Both the position numbers and the translations under genes were made by a program. DNA of 64,000 bases from an uncultured Bacteroidales bacterium (GTDB lineage Bacteria > Bacteroidota > Bacteroidia > Bacteroidales > Paludibacteraceae), in contig CAIWCC010000099.1 in NCBI GenBank assembly GCA_903911085.1, forward strand, positions 62,001 to 126,000, read 5' to 3'. Below the pieces are notes generated by a model. That model did not search any database. It worked only from the letters and a program-made list of their open reading frames with translations, and was not told the DNA's origin. This document shows positions 26,400-35,413 of the stretch, piece after piece. Within the stretch, counting starts at the first letter, position 1; each line of letters begins with the position of its first letter.

Positions 26400-29048
26400 T
26401 TATTTTTTCATTAATTTCAAAGGCGCAAATCCTTCGCATTTTAGTATATAAAAACCTGAAAGTAATTGGTTAGTTTTTATACTTTTACCTGTAAAATTGG
26501 TTTGTAAAGCCAACCTTCCTTGAGCATCATAGAGACTCACTTTTTTACCTTCTGCTATTCCTTTGAGTTGAAATGCTTCACCAATCGGATTTGGAAAAAT
26601 GCTCAACTCCGAAATTGATACATTTTCCACTGCCGAAGGTGTATTTACTGTTATGGAATATTCTTTGGTTGTAATGCGAGAAACATAGTCGCGTCCACGC
26701 ACTTTTATGCGGTAATTTCCTGGTTGTGTGTATGTAATCTGGTCTTGATAAAAATTAGACATCAATGTGTCAGCACCTTGAAACATATACCAGCGATAAA
26801 ACGCATCCTTATTTTCGGTGGTTTGTTTTGCCCCCAATAAGTTTACAGTTAACGGTGCACTTCCAATTAATGGTTCTACTTTTATATCAAAAACGCCCAA
26901 AGATGCATCTGCGCAATTGCATGTGCCTGAAGCTATTGGCTCCCAATGTGCTGCTTTATTTAATGTAATATCTGTTGAAGAAACCAACGTCAACAAAGTG
27001 CCAATGCTAATATTATTATTCAGTGGATTAAGGTATTTCCCAGACGCTGAGTTTTTTAGTGCAAAATAATTAGTTCCAGTAATTGCAACCATTTCCCAAA
27101 GTTGATTGTTGTTGTTGGTTTCATTTTCAACTACTACAGAATCGTTTCTTACGCTCAAAGTCAGACAGTTATTGTTTACCTTTAATTTGTAAGTATTTCC
27201 AGCAACTTTATTCATTATAAAAATTTCATTTACCGAACCACTTCCTGTCCCAACACCACCCATAAATGCAGTATTTAATTTGCCAGCAGTTGTAGAAATT
27301 TGCATTCTTCTTCGAGAAACTCCGTCGTTGTTGCGCGAAAGGAAACTGAAACAATGATTGTCATAATCTACAGTGGTTGTTAATTCTGATGCAGCTTGTT
27401 TTGCTTTTGAAATTTTTGTGCTGTAAATTAAAGGATTGCCTCTACTTGGTATTCCTTCAAAATCTCTGTAGTATATTCCATTTGCTGCCAATAATTTAGG
27501 CGTTTTCTCAAATGAACAATAAAACGAATCGGTTGGCGCAACTGGGTTTCCAAATGCAAAAAGTGCATATCTTTCTATCATTGGTGTTGCATTCATTTTC
27601 ACGATATAATCTTTTATTCCGTTGTGATAAGTTAGTGCATTGTCCTTACTTGTTGTATTCCAGCTAGCACCATAGCAAAACTCTGTAACCCAAATTGGAA
27701 TATTATATTTATCGTACAAAGGTTTACAAATGGTATTTACGTAATTGTCGCCAGTTCTTTTTTCATAATTATGCAGGCAAATAAAATCGACCCTATAACC
27801 ACGTGCCAATGCTTTATCCATAAATTCGTTTAGCAAAACCAAGTTTGTCATTGCAGGCGAACCCAACCGCAGGCCAGTTGCCATCAATTTTGGCCAAAGC
27901 GTAAGGCATTGTTCCACAGTCATATTAGACTGCTCGGCATGATCTGGTTCGTTAAAGCCGAGTAGATGTGTTACATCTCCTTTGGTTTTAAGTGTTTCAA
28001 TGTTTGCATCAACAGGTGGCCAACTCGAACCCCATTGCATAGGAACAAATTCTTTTTCAAGAGGAGATGAAGCGCTAGGACCCCAATTGTAATACCAATC
28101 GTTTTGGAATTGAGTATAGCCTCCACCCATTCCCTTTTTTGTGCTCCAAAACCATGGTGCAACTCTTACAAACGTTACAGTATCATTTTTGCCATTAATC
28201 TTACCATTTACAATGATATCATTATCTTCGGCAATGTAAACTTTACTTGGTCCAGTTCCATCCTGGTTTTGAGCTATAACTGCCATATAACCTTTTCTTA
28301 GAAATAAGGAAGCTGCCTTATTTGTACTATTGGCACCAATAGTTGTTCCTGTACTGTAACTTACTCGGAAATACTTACTTACCCCCGTTAAATTTGCTCC
28401 TGAATAAAGATACATAGCTTTTGTAGACGACCGCTGTGGAATAACCACAGTTCCACCATAATACTGCGCAACACGTACATTGCTGCCAACAATTAATGCA
28501 ATTCCATCAACAGTCATTTGTTTTTCATATTTAGCTACAACTTGCTGAGGAGTAAGTGAATGAAAATATAACCATGCATTTTCACCCACAAAATTAATTT
28601 TTGTTTCTGAAGTAATAGCCTCATTTTCATATAAATGTAATTGCGCATTGCCGCTTAATGTAATAAGTGGAGCTGCAACTTGGCCAGTTAATACAATGGC
28701 GCTGTCAAGTGTTATATTCACAGCCGATTTAAAGCCAGTAACAGTTACATAATCTGTACGAATAGTTGCTTTTTTGAAAGTGATTGTTCCTGAACCAGCA
28801 TTAATTATCCCTTTCACTTCCGTGTCGGTTCCAATGAGTGCATTTGAACCAAAGTAAATGTTTCTGTTTATTGCCACCGACGATGATATACCTGTGGCCA
28901 AAGAATTGCCAGTAGCTTCGTCTTGCCAATTTGAAGAATTAAACATGGAAATTTTATCAAAATTTCCTGTCCAACTAATTTGTTGTGCTGGCGCAAAACC
29001 AATAGCACAAGTACTGAACAAAAAAAGGAGTATAGATTTTAAATTCAT
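26400..29048 (-). CDS. GH128-like glycosidase with ricin-type, PKD and T9SS domains
   Basis: 882 residues with a signal peptide (1-22). A beta-rich repetitive N-terminal region (about 25-285) precedes the glycosyl hydrolase catalytic core (about 290-520). Acid/base Glu367 is in LGFNEPDHAEQSN, the nucleophile Glu456 in PIWVTEF, and ICLHNYE lies between them. A ricin-type beta-trefoil-like segment follows (about 570-710, SASGKYLNPLNN), then a PKD-like domain (about 725-805, YTQPGNYRIKVRGRDY) and a T9SS domain (about 815-882, VSLYDAQGRLALQTN). By family, the core would be an endo- or exo-beta-1,3-glucanase-type enzyme. Galactan activity cannot be excluded. It starts 1 bp from the stop of the preceding gene. 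Confidence 0.82.
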   Translation of the reverse strand: MNLKSILLFLFSTCAIGFAPAQQISWTGNFDKISMFNSSNWQDEATGNSLATGISSSVAINRNIYFGSNALIGTDTEVKGIINAGSGTITFKKATIRTDYVTVTGFKSAVNITLDSAIVLTGQVAAPLITLSGNAQLHLYENEAITSETKINFVGENAWLYFHSLTPQQVVAKYEKQMTVDGIALIVGSNVRVAQYYGGTVVIPQRSSTKAMYLYSGANLTGVSKYFRVSYSTGTTIGANSTNKAASLFLRKGYMAVIAQNQDGTGPSKVYIAEDNDIIVNGKINGKNDTVTFVRVAPWFWSTKKGMGGGYTQFQNDWYYNWGPSASSPLEKEFVPMQWGSSWPPVDANIETLKTKGDVTHLLGFNEPDHAEQSNMTVEQCLTLWPKLMATGLRLGSPAMTNLVLLNEFMDKALARGYRVDFICLHNYEKRTGDNYVNTICKPLYDKYNIPIWVTEFCYGASWNTTSKDNALTYHNGIKDYIVKMNATPMIERYALFAFGNPVAPTDSFYCSFEKTPKLLAANGIYYRDFEGIPSRGNPLIYSTKISKAKQAASELTTTVDYDNHCFSFLSRNNDGVSRRRMQISTTAGKLNTAFMGGVGTGSGSVNEIFIMNKVAGNTYKLKVNNNCLTLSVRNDSVVVENETNNNNQLWEMVAITGTNYFALKNSASGKYLNPLNNNISIGTLLTLVSSTDITLNKAAHWEPIASGTCNCADASLGVFDIKVEPLIGSAPLTVNLLGAKQTTENKDAFYRWYMFQGADTLMSNFYQDQITYTQPGNYRIKVRGRDYVSRITTKEYSITVNTPSAVENVSISELSIFPNPIGEAFQLKGIAEGKKVSLYDAQGRLALQTNFTGKSIKTNQLLSGFYILKCEGFAPLKLMKK

Positions 29049-29049
29049 T

Positions 29050-31467
29050 TTATTGAAAAATTAGTTTTTTAGTAATCGTATTATTGTTCTCAGTAACAAG
29101 TTGTAAAAAATAGCAACCCTTCATATTTTCAAATTGAATATTTTGATTGGTTTTATTACGCACATCAATCAATAATTCTGTAGAACCTTGCAAGTTGATA
29201 ATTTTTAGCGAAGTGTATCTATTTCCTAAAAAGTCAACTGTCACATTGTCTTTTACAGGATTTGGATAGAAATTGAAATTTTCGACATTCATTTTTGTTA
29301 TTTCAAAACCGGTACTGTTTTTTGATACAGTTACATTTACAGTTTGGGTCAGCGTTTTTCCATTTCTATTTATTACCAATCGAATAGGTGCAGTTCCTTC
29401 TTTTAATGCCATCATATTTCCTCTGTCGTCAACTTGTACTATATTTCTGTTATCACTTACCAATAAAGTATTTGTGTTTAACAAATTAAGTGCTTTGTTA
29501 TTTGACATCAAGGCAGTGGTTGAATATGCTCCACTTTCACGAACAGTTAATGATGGTTTTGGAATTGATAGATTTATACTAGATAGATTTATACAACGAA
29601 CAGTAACAGTATCTTTAAGAGTAATACCCAAAACTGTAACAGAAACTGCAACTTTTCCATCTCCAATCGTTTTTGGGATTATTGTACCAAAAGCATTCAA
29701 ATCGTTGATTGTAGGAGTTAGATTGGTATACTTTATTTCCACATATTTAGTGTCGGGTGCATTTCCATCATTCATCAATATTTCAAGTGAAGTGCCTGTA
29801 GCTTCATTTACTTCAACTTCGGAAGCATAAGAATTGAAGTTGATAGTGGTGAATTTATACTCCAAAACCTCTATGTCTATTGTGTCTTTAAGAATTACAT
29901 CACTTAGTTGAACTGTTGTTTCAATTTTGGTTTTTCCTACAGAAAGACCTGTAATTAAGCCCAATTCGCTAACAGAAACATTGGGGACGCCTATTATTTT
30001 ATAGGTAATTTGAGCAATGCTCATGTTGGCAACCGTGTTATCTGACAGTTTTCCAGTAACTGAAATCTGTGTACTTAAGTGCTCTTTTATAAGTGTTTTG
30101 TCTGCTGTGGCTTGAATTGAAGCAAGTTTTACTGTTGTACTTGTTATTTTACTGTTTGCAAATACTGCCATTGCCTTATTCAGAAAGTAATAAGTTGTGT
30201 CAATTTGTGTATAATCAAGTTTGCTTTGTATTTTCAGATCCACTTTTGAAATTTCAGCGTTAAATTTGTCAACCGAAAATTGAGGATATTGATTAAGATT
30301 ATTCCCAACAACCGCTGTTGTAACTGTGTTTTTGGCTTCAATCAGTTTTAATTTTAAACTGCTTAGATTTGTTGGAATATATGTGTCAGGCGCATAAGCT
30401 ACATACGATGTTGTGAAATCGGCCCCGTTGGAACTTGCTAATTTCCCAAATTGCATATATGGTAAACCTTCCAATTGTGTTAATTCAAAGTCATCGAAAT
30501 AGATAGAATATGAATCAGATGTCGTCCATCCATTGTGATAATTAAGTTGTGCTTCATTGCAATCTGGTCCGGTTGTAAATTCCGCAGTTTTTTGAGCAAA
30601 AGCAGTGGTATTGGTTAAGGTTAAATCAACCACTTTTACACCAGAAACCCAAATTCCACCCATCATTTTTGATAGACCATTGTAGTTTGATGATATTTTA
30701 AGCTTTGCCCAAAAAGAAATTCTATACCTTGAGTTAGGTTGAACTTTTAATTTTCCAAGAAAACGACCAGTCCAGCCATTGGACCAAACCATTGAATATT
30801 TTCCTGAGTGAACATTGGCAGCTGCAGTTTCAATCGCCCTTGGTGAATAACTATCACCACTCCACCAGTTTGCATTTATTGCATTTAATTCAAATCCAGG
30901 GTCTGGAATTACATCGGTGCGTTCAGTATTTACAGTTCCAACCTGAACACTGTCTTTATAGATTGCTGCTGTGGTACCTTGTGCACTTAATCTATAATTG
31001 GCAAAGCTGGAATTATCAATATTTTTTATCAAGGTGTCATTCGTTACAGAATTGACAATTGCATTTGAAAGTACAGTAATATTTATTCTACTGCCTGTTT
31101 TTGTGCGCACATCGATTCCTAAACCCGATTTAGAAGACTTAACTGCTGATTTTAACTCCACAGAGTAATTATCAACAACAGGATTAAAATCCAAATTCGA
31201 TAATTTATATCCATAAACACCACCTGCGGCTACAGTTAAAACATTTAACCCGGTTGGCAAAATTGATGATTGAGAATTTTCTCCAGTTACAAAGAATTTT
31301 GTCCAAGTGGGAGTGGAGTATATCGGATTAATTGTTCCATCATAAATTATATTTCCATAAAGTGATGACATTGGCACAGTCGAAGTACTTTTGGAGATAA
31401 TCTGTGCCGACGCAGATGACGTAATGGAAAATATTATAAGGACAATAAATAGTTTAATATTTGTCAT
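29050..31467 (-). CDS. Secreted lectin-like protein with Ig-like repeats and T9SS domain
   Basis: 805 residues with a signal peptide (1-22). A LamG-like domain (about 55-185: YSVELKSAV, GLGIDVRTK, AAIYKDSVQVG) is followed by a CBM-like jelly roll (about 188-335: PDPGFELNAINANWWSG, RYRISFWAKLK, IYFDDFELTQLEG). A diverged family signature AYAPDTYIP comes next, then a helical segment (about 372-445), Ig-like repeats of the Big_2 type (about 448-720) and a T9SS domain (about 728-805: FYPNPVKDNVTVDF, GCYFLQLVT). Fifth and most divergent member of the local lectin-like family. No catalytic residues are identified. Role inferred as surface glycan capture. Confidence 0.75.
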   Translation of the reverse strand: MTNIKLFIVLIIFSITSSASAQIISKSTSTVPMSSLYGNIIYDGTINPIYSTPTWTKFFVTGENSQSSILPTGLNVLTVAAGGVYGYKLSNLDFNPVVDNYSVELKSAVKSSKSGLGIDVRTKTGSRINITVLSNAIVNSVTNDTLIKNIDNSSFANYRLSAQGTTAAIYKDSVQVGTVNTERTDVIPDPGFELNAINANWWSGDSYSPRAIETAAANVHSGKYSMVWSNGWTGRFLGKLKVQPNSRYRISFWAKLKISSNYNGLSKMMGGIWVSGVKVVDLTLTNTTAFAQKTAEFTTGPDCNEAQLNYHNGWTTSDSYSIYFDDFELTQLEGLPYMQFGKLASSNGADFTTSYVAYAPDTYIPTNLSSLKLKLIEAKNTVTTAVVGNNLNQYPQFSVDKFNAEISKVDLKIQSKLDYTQIDTTYYFLNKAMAVFANSKITSTTVKLASIQATADKTLIKEHLSTQISVTGKLSDNTVANMSIAQITYKIIGVPNVSVSELGLITGLSVGKTKIETTVQLSDVILKDTIDIEVLEYKFTTINFNSYASEVEVNEATGTSLEILMNDGNAPDTKYVEIKYTNLTPTINDLNAFGTIIPKTIGDGKVAVSVTVLGITLKDTVTVRCINLSSINLSIPKPSLTVRESGAYSTTALMSNNKALNLLNTNTLLVSDNRNIVQVDDRGNMMALKEGTAPIRLVINRNGKTLTQTVNVTVSKNSTGFEITKMNVENFNFYPNPVKDNVTVDFLGNRYTSLKIINLQGSTELLIDVRNKTNQNIQFENMKGCYFLQLVTENNNTITKKLIFQ

Positions 31468-31533
31468 ATTATTTTGTTAGTTAATGATAAATGATTTTTT
31501 AGAAATTGGAATAAAAACAAATTATTAACTAAA

Positions 31534-32883
31534 TTACTTCATTCTAAATGGAGCAACAGGAAAATTGTCAGTGGAGTATAAATTGGGAACAGCATAGTTT
31601 TTCCAATAATACCTGGCTTTAACTGGCGCAATAACTTCTTCGGCCCAAACTAATACGGTGTTTCCTTCAATTCTAGCTTTAGCAGGATAATAAACATCGT
31701 CTGCACCAGCAATTTCAAATAATTGTGGACTTTCACCAGAATTGATTTTCAGTCCTTTATCTGCAAAATTGAAAAATATGCGTAAAGTTTTCCCCTCAAC
31801 TAGCGCCGATTTATAGATTGGGCTGCTGAAAGTGCTTGGTTTTCCATATACTTTTGCTAAAGCGATATCACCCAGGCGATTACCGACAGGTATTTTATTC
31901 CATGGATGAATATTTGTTTCTTCACCAACATCTATTGTGGTGGCGAAACCTGAATTAGGTAATGATTCGGCAATTTCTTGTTGAATTTCTCTAAAATCGC
32001 ACCAATTACTTGACTGAAAACCAGGTAACTGAACTGCATAGAAAGGCAACATATCGTTTTTAAAATCGGAACGCCAACCTTTTACCAAAGCTTTCATAAT
32101 TGGAGAATAGGTTTGAAAACGTGAAGCATTGTTTTCGCCTTGATACCAAATCATACCTGATATTTTATATGGTAACAACGGATTAATCATTCCATTATAC
32201 AAACATCCAGGAATACGGGCACTTGTAGGTGGCGTGTAAGCACTTTTGACATTAGCTGGCAATGAAGCAAAAATTGATGGATTTATCCATTCTTCAGCAT
32301 TTGTACCGCCTTGATATGCACCAATCATGCCTATTGGAACATTAAGTGAACTGAGTAATCTTTGGGCAAAGAAATAGCCTACAGTACTTACAGGTGACAT
32401 TTCGTTAATTGAATCACCATGTGCCCATTTGCCACCCAAAGTATCGAGAGGTAAATTAGAATTGACTACATTGGTTCTGAAAAAACGAATATTGGCATTT
32501 TTGTAAGTTGTTGCATATGAGGTTCCTAAAGGCAAATTCATATTTGATTGTCCAGAGCAGAACCATACTTCACCAATGAGCACTTCGGGAATTGTTATGT
32601 CATTTACTGTCAAAGTATATGGTCCTCCTGCCGCTGGTGTAGGTAAATATGCAATGAATTTTCCTTTACTATCAGCAACAGTTTGAACGGGAGTATTATT
32701 CCAACTTCCAGTTACTGTGATTGTGGTTCCAGTAGGTGCGGTTCCCCAAATTGGAGCTTCGGTTTCACGCTGTAAAACCATACCTTTTGAGAATATTTTT
32801 GACAATATCAATGTCTGAGAATTGACAGTGTAGCTAATGTTCAGCAGTAATAAAATTAACACTTGATATGGTGTGATTTTCAT
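31534..32883 (-). CDS. Sialate O-acetylesterase-type SGNH carbohydrate esterase
   Basis: 449 residues with a signal peptide (1-23). The SASA/CE20-like SGNH fold shows the nucleophile Ser113 in CSGQSNM, the GGT block (about 192-194), the YQGENN block (247-252) and His326 in TNIHPWNK. Ig-like strands precede the catalytic part (about 25-105). Members remove O-acetyl groups from sialic acids or plant polysaccharides. No sialic-acid catabolic gene is present, so acetylated polysaccharide is the more likely substrate. It follows the 492-residue lectin-like gene by 71 bp, which includes a hairpin. Confidence 0.88.
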   Translation of the reverse strand: MKITPYQVLILLLLNISYTVNSQTLILSKIFSKGMVLQRETEAPIWGTAPTGTTITVTGSWNNTPVQTVADSKGKFIAYLPTPAAGGPYTLTVNDITIPEVLIGEVWFCSGQSNMNLPLGTSYATTYKNANIRFFRTNVVNSNLPLDTLGGKWAHGDSINEMSPVSTVGYFFAQRLLSSLNVPIGMIGAYQGGTNAEEWINPSIFASLPANVKSAYTPPTSARIPGCLYNGMINPLLPYKISGMIWYQGENNASRFQTYSPIMKALVKGWRSDFKNDMLPFYAVQLPGFQSSNWCDFREIQQEIAESLPNSGFATTIDVGEETNIHPWNKIPVGNRLGDIALAKVYGKPSTFSSPIYKSALVEGKTLRIFFNFADKGLKINSGESPQLFEIAGADDVYYPAKARIEGNTVLVWAEEVIAPVKARYYWKNYAVPNLYSTDNFPVAPFRMK

Positions 32884-32899
32884 TTTCTGTATTAGATTT

Positions 32900-32942
32900 A
32901 ATGAAAGTGTTTCAAAAAAAACTTTATTGAAACACCTTCATT
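32900..32942. terminator. Long-stem hairpin between lectin-like gene and esterase
   Basis: AATGAAAGTGTTTCAA pairs with TTGAAACACCTTCATT (one mismatch), with an A-rich loop on the plus strand that reads as a U-run in the minus transcript. It lies 12 bp after the stop of the 492-residue gene. There is no U-run after the stem, so partial termination or mRNA protection is more likely than full termination. Confidence 0.5.
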
Positions 32943-32954
32943 GATAGGTTGTTT

Positions 32955-34433
32955 TTATAAACTAACTTTAATTGTTGCCGTTTTTTCGTTGGCTATCAAG
33001 CGAAGTAAATAGATACCTTTAACCGTAGAAACAGAAATATTTCTTGAATTTTCACCAGTAGTAGCTGCAACAGATTGACTTGATAATATGCGTCCATTCA
33101 AATCCAATAATTGAATTTTTGTGTCTGTGTTGTTTGTTAAAGTGTAACGAACGTTCAACATTCCATTTCCAACACTTGTTGCACTCAAATTAGCAGAACT
33201 CATATAATTATCATGTATTCCAGACAATTCAGGCGCATAAGCACCAGTCAAATCATACGTGAATGAACCTATGGTCATGTCTGTAACTCCAAATTCGCTG
33301 TCTTTACCAAAACGTACATAAGGCATGGATTCTATTTTTGTTAATCTAAAATCGTCGAACCAGATATTTCCCCAACCTGGTTTTGGATCTGGTGGACCCC
33401 AACCATTGTGAAAAACGATATCAATATCGCCATCTGTTGGCACATCAAAAATAAATTGTTTGAAATTGAAATTCCTATTGTCATTGACCATTATTGCACT
33501 TGGAAGCAACATTGCACCTGTAGCACCATCCATTTTTATATAACCTTTTTGAGCTTCGCCAGCTGCTTTTGTTTTCGACCAATAACTTAGTTTATATTTT
33601 CCAGCAGTAAGACCTCTTTTTATAATAGTCATTACACCAGTTGTTCCATTATTATACCACATCGAAGTTTTTCCAACTTTTACATTGGCTTTTACTGTAT
33701 CTATACCCATGTGCGCCCAAGTACTATAAGTAATATCCCAGTTTCCTGATAAATTAGCTCTAAAAGTTGGTTCTGTTGTGTATGAATTTGGGGCAAATGC
33801 AGGACTATAACTGTCAATAAAATCTTCGAAAAACTGATCGACCATTACTTCTTCTAAATCTTTGGTAATAGGAGTGGAGCTTAATAATCCATCTACATCG
33901 GCAGTTGCTATAGCTACACCATCTCTATAAATATGAGCAATATCCATTGCATCAATAGCAACCCGATAAGTATGCATGCTGCGATTATCCAAATTATTTA
34001 CCAGCACTTCTTTTGCAACTGATGGATAATAGGTCATGTTGTAAATGGCCGTTGTGTCGATATTTAAATGAAAACGTTTTCCGGGCATTCCTTGCATTTC
34101 CATGTTAAAGCCATTTTTCATCGATTTTGTGATTGATACTTTTGCTTCAACAGTATAACCTCCATTTACCACAAACCCTGAATCGGGTGTTGCGTACCAA
34201 AGAACTGGTGTATAATACGACCCTTTGGTCAAAAAGTTTAACCCCTCTGGTTTCTGAGTAAAAATAATACTGTCCTTGATGGTGGTTGTTAGAGCAAACT
34301 TTGATGTGGTAGGTTGACCTTGTCCATTATAACGTGGAGTACCTAAATTTTTAGTTGTCAACTGAGCCATTATTGTCGGAACAAATAGAAGACTGATACA
34401 TGTGATAATTGTAATTTGTAATTTTCGTTTCAT
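32955..34433 (-). CDS. Secreted lectin-like protein with T9SS sorting domain
   Basis: 492 residues with a signal peptide (1-23). It is the closest paralogue of the protein at 431-1894 in the other PUL. Shared blocks include YTVEAKVSI, GFNMEMQGMPGKR, YNMTYYPSVAKEV, HTYRVAIDA, YSTWAHMGIDTVKANVK and YKLSYWSKTK. The signature YDLTGAYAPE is followed by a T9SS domain (about 415-492, IQLLDLNGRILSSQ, GIYLLRLIA). First gene of unit 5, with a shared operator 138 bases upstream. Its lead position suggests an early role such as surface binding. An undescribed enzymatic function is possible. Confidence 0.78.
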   Translation of the reverse strand: MKRKLQITIITCISLLFVPTIMAQLTTKNLGTPRYNGQGQPTTSKFALTTTIKDSIIFTQKPEGLNFLTKGSYYTPVLWYATPDSGFVVNGGYTVEAKVSITKSMKNGFNMEMQGMPGKRFHLNIDTTAIYNMTYYPSVAKEVLVNNLDNRSMHTYRVAIDAMDIAHIYRDGVAIATADVDGLLSSTPITKDLEEVMVDQFFEDFIDSYSPAFAPNSYTTEPTFRANLSGNWDITYSTWAHMGIDTVKANVKVGKTSMWYNNGTTGVMTIIKRGLTAGKYKLSYWSKTKAAGEAQKGYIKMDGATGAMLLPSAIMVNDNRNFNFKQFIFDVPTDGDIDIVFHNGWGPPDPKPGWGNIWFDDFRLTKIESMPYVRFGKDSEFGVTDMTIGSFTYDLTGAYAPELSGIHDNYMSSANLSATSVGNGMLNVRYTLTNNTDTKIQLLDLNGRILSSQSVAATTGENSRNISVSTVKGIYLLRLIANEKTATIKVSL

Positions 34434-34750
34434 GATAGTTTTATTTAAAGATTAATATTTTTTTGAATTGGTTCTGATGGTAATTTGATAATTTATAAAT
34501 TAGATAATTTGAAATAGGTTTTTGAGTAATTAAGTTTCCTCATTCAGATTCAATTTCGAATTTACACTGTGCAAAAATAGATAGGGAATAGCAATTATAG
34601 GTTTATGTATAGTCCAAAAAAGTAGAATTATTGACCAAGCGATAATTAATGCTTATAATAGGTGCAGAATAGGATTTTAATCTCATTTATTTGCGTGCTT
34701 TAAATCAAGTTATTCATTTTCATATATTTTCTACTTTCAATAAATTTGTA
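34434..34750. other. Intergenic region with shared operator B
   Basis: 317 bp without a gene. It contains the 138-base leader and operator copy B. No terminator with a U-run was seen after the RbsD-like gene. Confidence 0.6.
34572..34639 (-). promoter_or_regulatory. Shared operator/promoter, copy B (unit 5)
   Basis: Minus strand: -7 box TATTTTTG at 34579-34572; 35 bp upstream the half-site TTTGGA (C at 34615); 21 bp further TTGGT (C at 34636). Leader of 138 bases. Confidence 0.7.
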
Positions 34751-35326
34751 CTAATTTGTTTTTTCTGCCATTTTGTACCTCAATTTTTGTTCTCTGCTTC
34801 TGCCCCAATATGTACAATCCAATTGAATAAAAACGGAAGAGTACGGGATTGTAGATTCTGTTTTCAGCACTACTACATTGAATAAGTTAGATGCTGAATC
34901 AAGTTTAGCAAACACTTCGTTGTGGAGAATCGAATTTATTTCATAACCATTGAGTGTGCTGAAAATACTCATTTTCATGCTATCAACTCCTGGCGATAAA
35001 TCTTCGGATAAATATTTTAATTCTAAATCAGTAAATACAATTGGCTTTATATGTTTTGTTTTTGAAATACTTGTCAACACTTGCTCCAAAACTTTGGGTA
35101 GTTGCTCACCGGTATTAATCATGGTCATTCCTTGTGCGCTTTGCAATGGGAATGCTTTATCGACAACCAATATCCAATTTCTATGACCAAGAAGTGGTAA
35201 CTTTTTTTGAAATTTAGTTTGCCAAGAAGCTGTTTCTTTAGAATTTTGATTGCATGCTGAAAGCAGAAATGCAAATACAAGTAATTGAATGTAAATCATT
35301 ACGTTTATGATCGAATTTTTACGCAT
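34751..35326 (-). CDS. RbsD/FucU-like sugar mutarotase lipoprotein
   Basis: 191 residues. Lipoprotein signal with lipobox LLSAC (Cys25). The body resembles the RbsD/FucU family of sugar pyranase/mutarotases. PLLGHRNWILVVDKAFPLQS (44-63) corresponds to the GHGDxIxxxDxxFP motif, with His48 and Asp56 conserved. VVLKTESTIPYSSVFIQ (152-168) matches the C-terminal RTGExTPYANVIL motif. Classical RbsD and FucU are cytoplasmic and about 140 residues; this one is exported and lipid-anchored. It may interconvert anomers of a released sugar in the periplasm before uptake. Last gene of the SusC/D unit, 87 bp after GH2. Activity is inference. Confidence 0.65.
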   Translation of the reverse strand: MRKNSIINVMIYIQLLVFAFLLSACNQNSKETASWQTKFQKKLPLLGHRNWILVVDKAFPLQSAQGMTMINTGEQLPKVLEQVLTSISKTKHIKPIVFTDLELKYLSEDLSPGVDSMKMSIFSTLNGYEINSILHNEVFAKLDSASNLFNVVVLKTESTIPYSSVFIQLDCTYWGRSREQKLRYKMAEKTN

Positions 35327-35413
35327 ATCTCAACTATATTAGTTTTATTTTAAGAGTGTTTTTTTTTTTTCTATTTATGAAGTTTTGGTATTTTATTTAT
35401 TAGCAGATAACAG

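Noticed and set aside
29273..29830. 185-codon plus-strand ORF
   Set aside because: Antisense to the 805-residue T9SS protein, with no family features.
31534..32883. Sialic-acid pathway suggested by the sialate O-acetylesterase-type protein
   Set aside because: This family name covers many carbohydrate acetylesterases, and the PUL context has no sialidase or NanA-type gene.
35359..35370. 12-base T run upstream of the RbsD-like gene
   Set aside because: Could suggest slippage or a terminator U-run, but no stem precedes it on either strand and it lies outside coding sequence.
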